The translations under genes were made by a program, and so were the position numbers. Under the pieces are notes generated by a model. The model searched no databases. It had not been told where the DNA came from and saw only the letters and a list, made by a program, of their open reading frames with translations. From Pyropia yezoensis (lineage: Eukaryota > Rhodophyta > Bangiophyceae > Bangiales > Bangiaceae), in NCBI GenBank assembly GCA_009829735.1, contig CM020619.1:22004671-22068670 (forward strand): a stretch of 64,000 nt of DNA, in the 5' to 3' direction. Of this stretch, positions 62,883-64,000 are shown in pieces; positions within the stretch are counted from its first letter, which is position 1, and each line of letters starts with the position of its first letter.

Positions 62883-64000
62883 CTAGGCATGCATGCTAGA
62901 CTCTCCAACCCCACGGCACTCGCCCTCACGTGGAGGCGAGCGGCGAGACCCACGGCGATAACGCTCCGCACCAGCCGGCGGGGCCGGCGGCTCCAAGTCG
63001 GAACCGCCGCGCCCCTCACGGTCGTGCAAGTGGCGACGACCGCGGCTGCCCTTCTGTTTAGTCTTGCGCGAAAATTGGCGACGCAGACGCCGGACCGACT
63101 CCGACTCTGACGGAGTCGAGGACTCCGAGACGGAGTAAGACAACTCGTCTTCCGACACGGAGGGAGAGCGCCGCGAGTGTCGGCGACGACGGCGAGGAGG
63201 CGAGTATGCCCGGCTCGCGCGACGTTTGCCACGCCCAAGTGGGGCTGGTTGGGGCACAATAGCCCCGATGCGAGCCAACTCGGCCGTCATAAACTCCGCC
63301 ACCGACTCGCAACTCGCGGTCGCCACTGCAGTACGAACGCGCTCCTCAAGTTGAGGAGTCTCGGAAGTTTGAAGGGTTGCGGTCGACGCGGCCAACGAGG
63401 AAATGGTGCGCACCAACGTGGTGATCATCATCTCTGAGGTTAGAGGCGTGGGCGGTAACACCAACTTGGGGTATACCGTCAGGAGGGTGGCCCCCAAGTT
63501 GGGGGACACCGGGGTGGATGACTCAACGGCCACGCTAATCGGGATGTCCCCGTGCGGCTGGTAGGGAATAGGAGGAAGCGGAGGGGCACGCCGAGGTGGC
63601 GGGACCCGGGTGTAACTGCGACCCCGACTTGGGGCCCCCGCAGTGGGTTGAGTCATATGGTCATCATGTGAGGGCACGGCCATAACTATGGCCTTGTCCG
63701 GGGGTGGCGCAGTGTGGCGATCCACCCCCGGGGCATACGGGTAGTCCCCGATGCCCAACCCCTCTCGTAGGACCACACGGCCGTCGTGAAGCTCACGAGC
63801 GACCCATACGAACTGGCGAAGTGCGCCATCGTCCTTGGGCCCACGAGTGGGGCGGCGCAACTTGTGCTCGATGCTCTCCCACTCGATAAACTTGTGGAGG
63901 CGGAGCATCTCCTTTAGTAAAGTGAGTTGTCCTGAGGAGCACCCCTCAGCAACTAGCTGATGGGTGAGCTGTTCCAAACCTTTGATAAGCCGGAGGGGGA
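62883..64000 (-). CDS. Element E antisense ORF, C-terminal part, unknown function
   Basis: Minus-strand frame open through the right edge (entering as LRLIKGLEQLTHQLVAEG). It has RFVWVARELHDGRVVL-like ordered sequence, a proline/arginine linker (PPPRRAPPLPPIPYQPH), a helical block (MMITTLVRTISSLAASTATL, RVRTAVATASCESVAEFM), and an Arg/Ser-rich tail (RRRRRHSRRSPSVSEDELS and RGSRRSPPREGE) ending SSMHA. The RS-like tail suggests RNA or nuclear association. The ORF converges on pol with a spacer of about 110 bp. No clear similarity to the A or C antisense proteins. Confidence 0.55.
   Translation of the reverse strand, partial: PLRLIKGLEQLTHQLVAEGCSSGQLTLLKEMLRLHKFIEWESIEHKLRRPTRGPKDDGALRQFVWVARELHDGRVVLREGLGIGDYPYAPGVDRHTAPPPDKAIVMAVPSHDDHMTQPTAGAPSRGRSYTRVPPPRRAPPLPPIPYQPHGDIPISVAVESSTPVSPNLGATLLTVYPKLVLPPTPLTSEMMITTLVRTISSLAASTATLQTSETPQLEERVRTAVATASCESVAEFMTAELARIGAIVPQPAPLGRGKRRASRAYSPPRRRRRHSRRSPSVSEDELSYSVSESSTPSESESVRRLRRQFSRKTKQKGSRGRRHLHDREGRGGSDLEPPAPPAGAERYRRGSRRSPPREGECRGVGESSMHA

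Larger units (their letters stand above)
56584..64000 (+). mobile_element. Element E: Ty3/gypsy chromovirus with antisense ORF, open at right edge
   Basis: 5' LTR, PBS, gag-pol and a convergent antisense ORF are in the window; the 3' LTR is not. The five bases before the LTR are CAACA, so the right-hand TSD should be CAACA. About two or more breaks. Age cannot be estimated without the second LTR. Confidence 0.85.

Overview
The window reads as nuclear DNA from a very GC-rich, intron-poor eukaryote. The proteins are full of alanine, glycine and proline runs, long G or C homopolymers are common, introns are nearly absent, and Ty3/gypsy chromoviruses are nested in one another. The best fit is a bangiophyte red alga (Porphyra/Pyropia type). 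This rests on composition and gene style only, and a green alga or other high-GC protist is not excluded.

Region 1 (1-14.2 kb) is host gene space. It holds a broken Crinkler/RHS-type P-loop NTPase (minus), a possible plastid membrane protein (3.5-4.7 kb, plus), an XBP1/HAC1-like bZIP gene (5.9-7.7 kb, plus), a gene whose motif order matches the cytoplasmic dynein light intermediate chain (8.05-10.7 kb, minus), and a clear Trm1-type tRNA (guanine-26) dimethyltransferase with one intron (11.5-13.6 kb, plus). The dynein-like gene and Trm1 share a divergent promoter region containing a perfect heat-shock-element-like palindrome. The bZIP and Trm1 genes change reading frame exactly at long C or G runs.

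Region 2 (14.3-56.0 kb) is one unidentified host gene split by two LTR elements. Element A (14865-24935, plus, TSD GGGGG) and element B (26041-55697, minus, TSD GGCGA) both sit in its reading frame. B contains C1 (28495-50770, minus, TSD AAAGG). C1 in turn contains a second copy of its own family, C2 (38301-49125, plus, TSD CCCGT), and a 665-bp non-autonomous TRIM (36982-37646, TSD TACGG).

Region 3 (56.6 kb to the right edge) is element E, a further chromovirus running off the window.

Three points stand out. (i) The TRIM has 214-bp LTRs that carry perfect tRNA-type A and B boxes and a T5 terminator, so each LTR may be a Pol III unit. Its ends, PBS and polypurine tract match those of the C and E families. 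(ii) Families A, C and E each carry a long extra ORF between pol and the 3' LTR on the opposite strand. In C it converges on pol across a 24-bp tandem array of small palindromes. (iii) A, C, E and the TRIM share one unusual primer-binding site, while B uses another and carries a protein with two U1-type zinc fingers upstream of gag.
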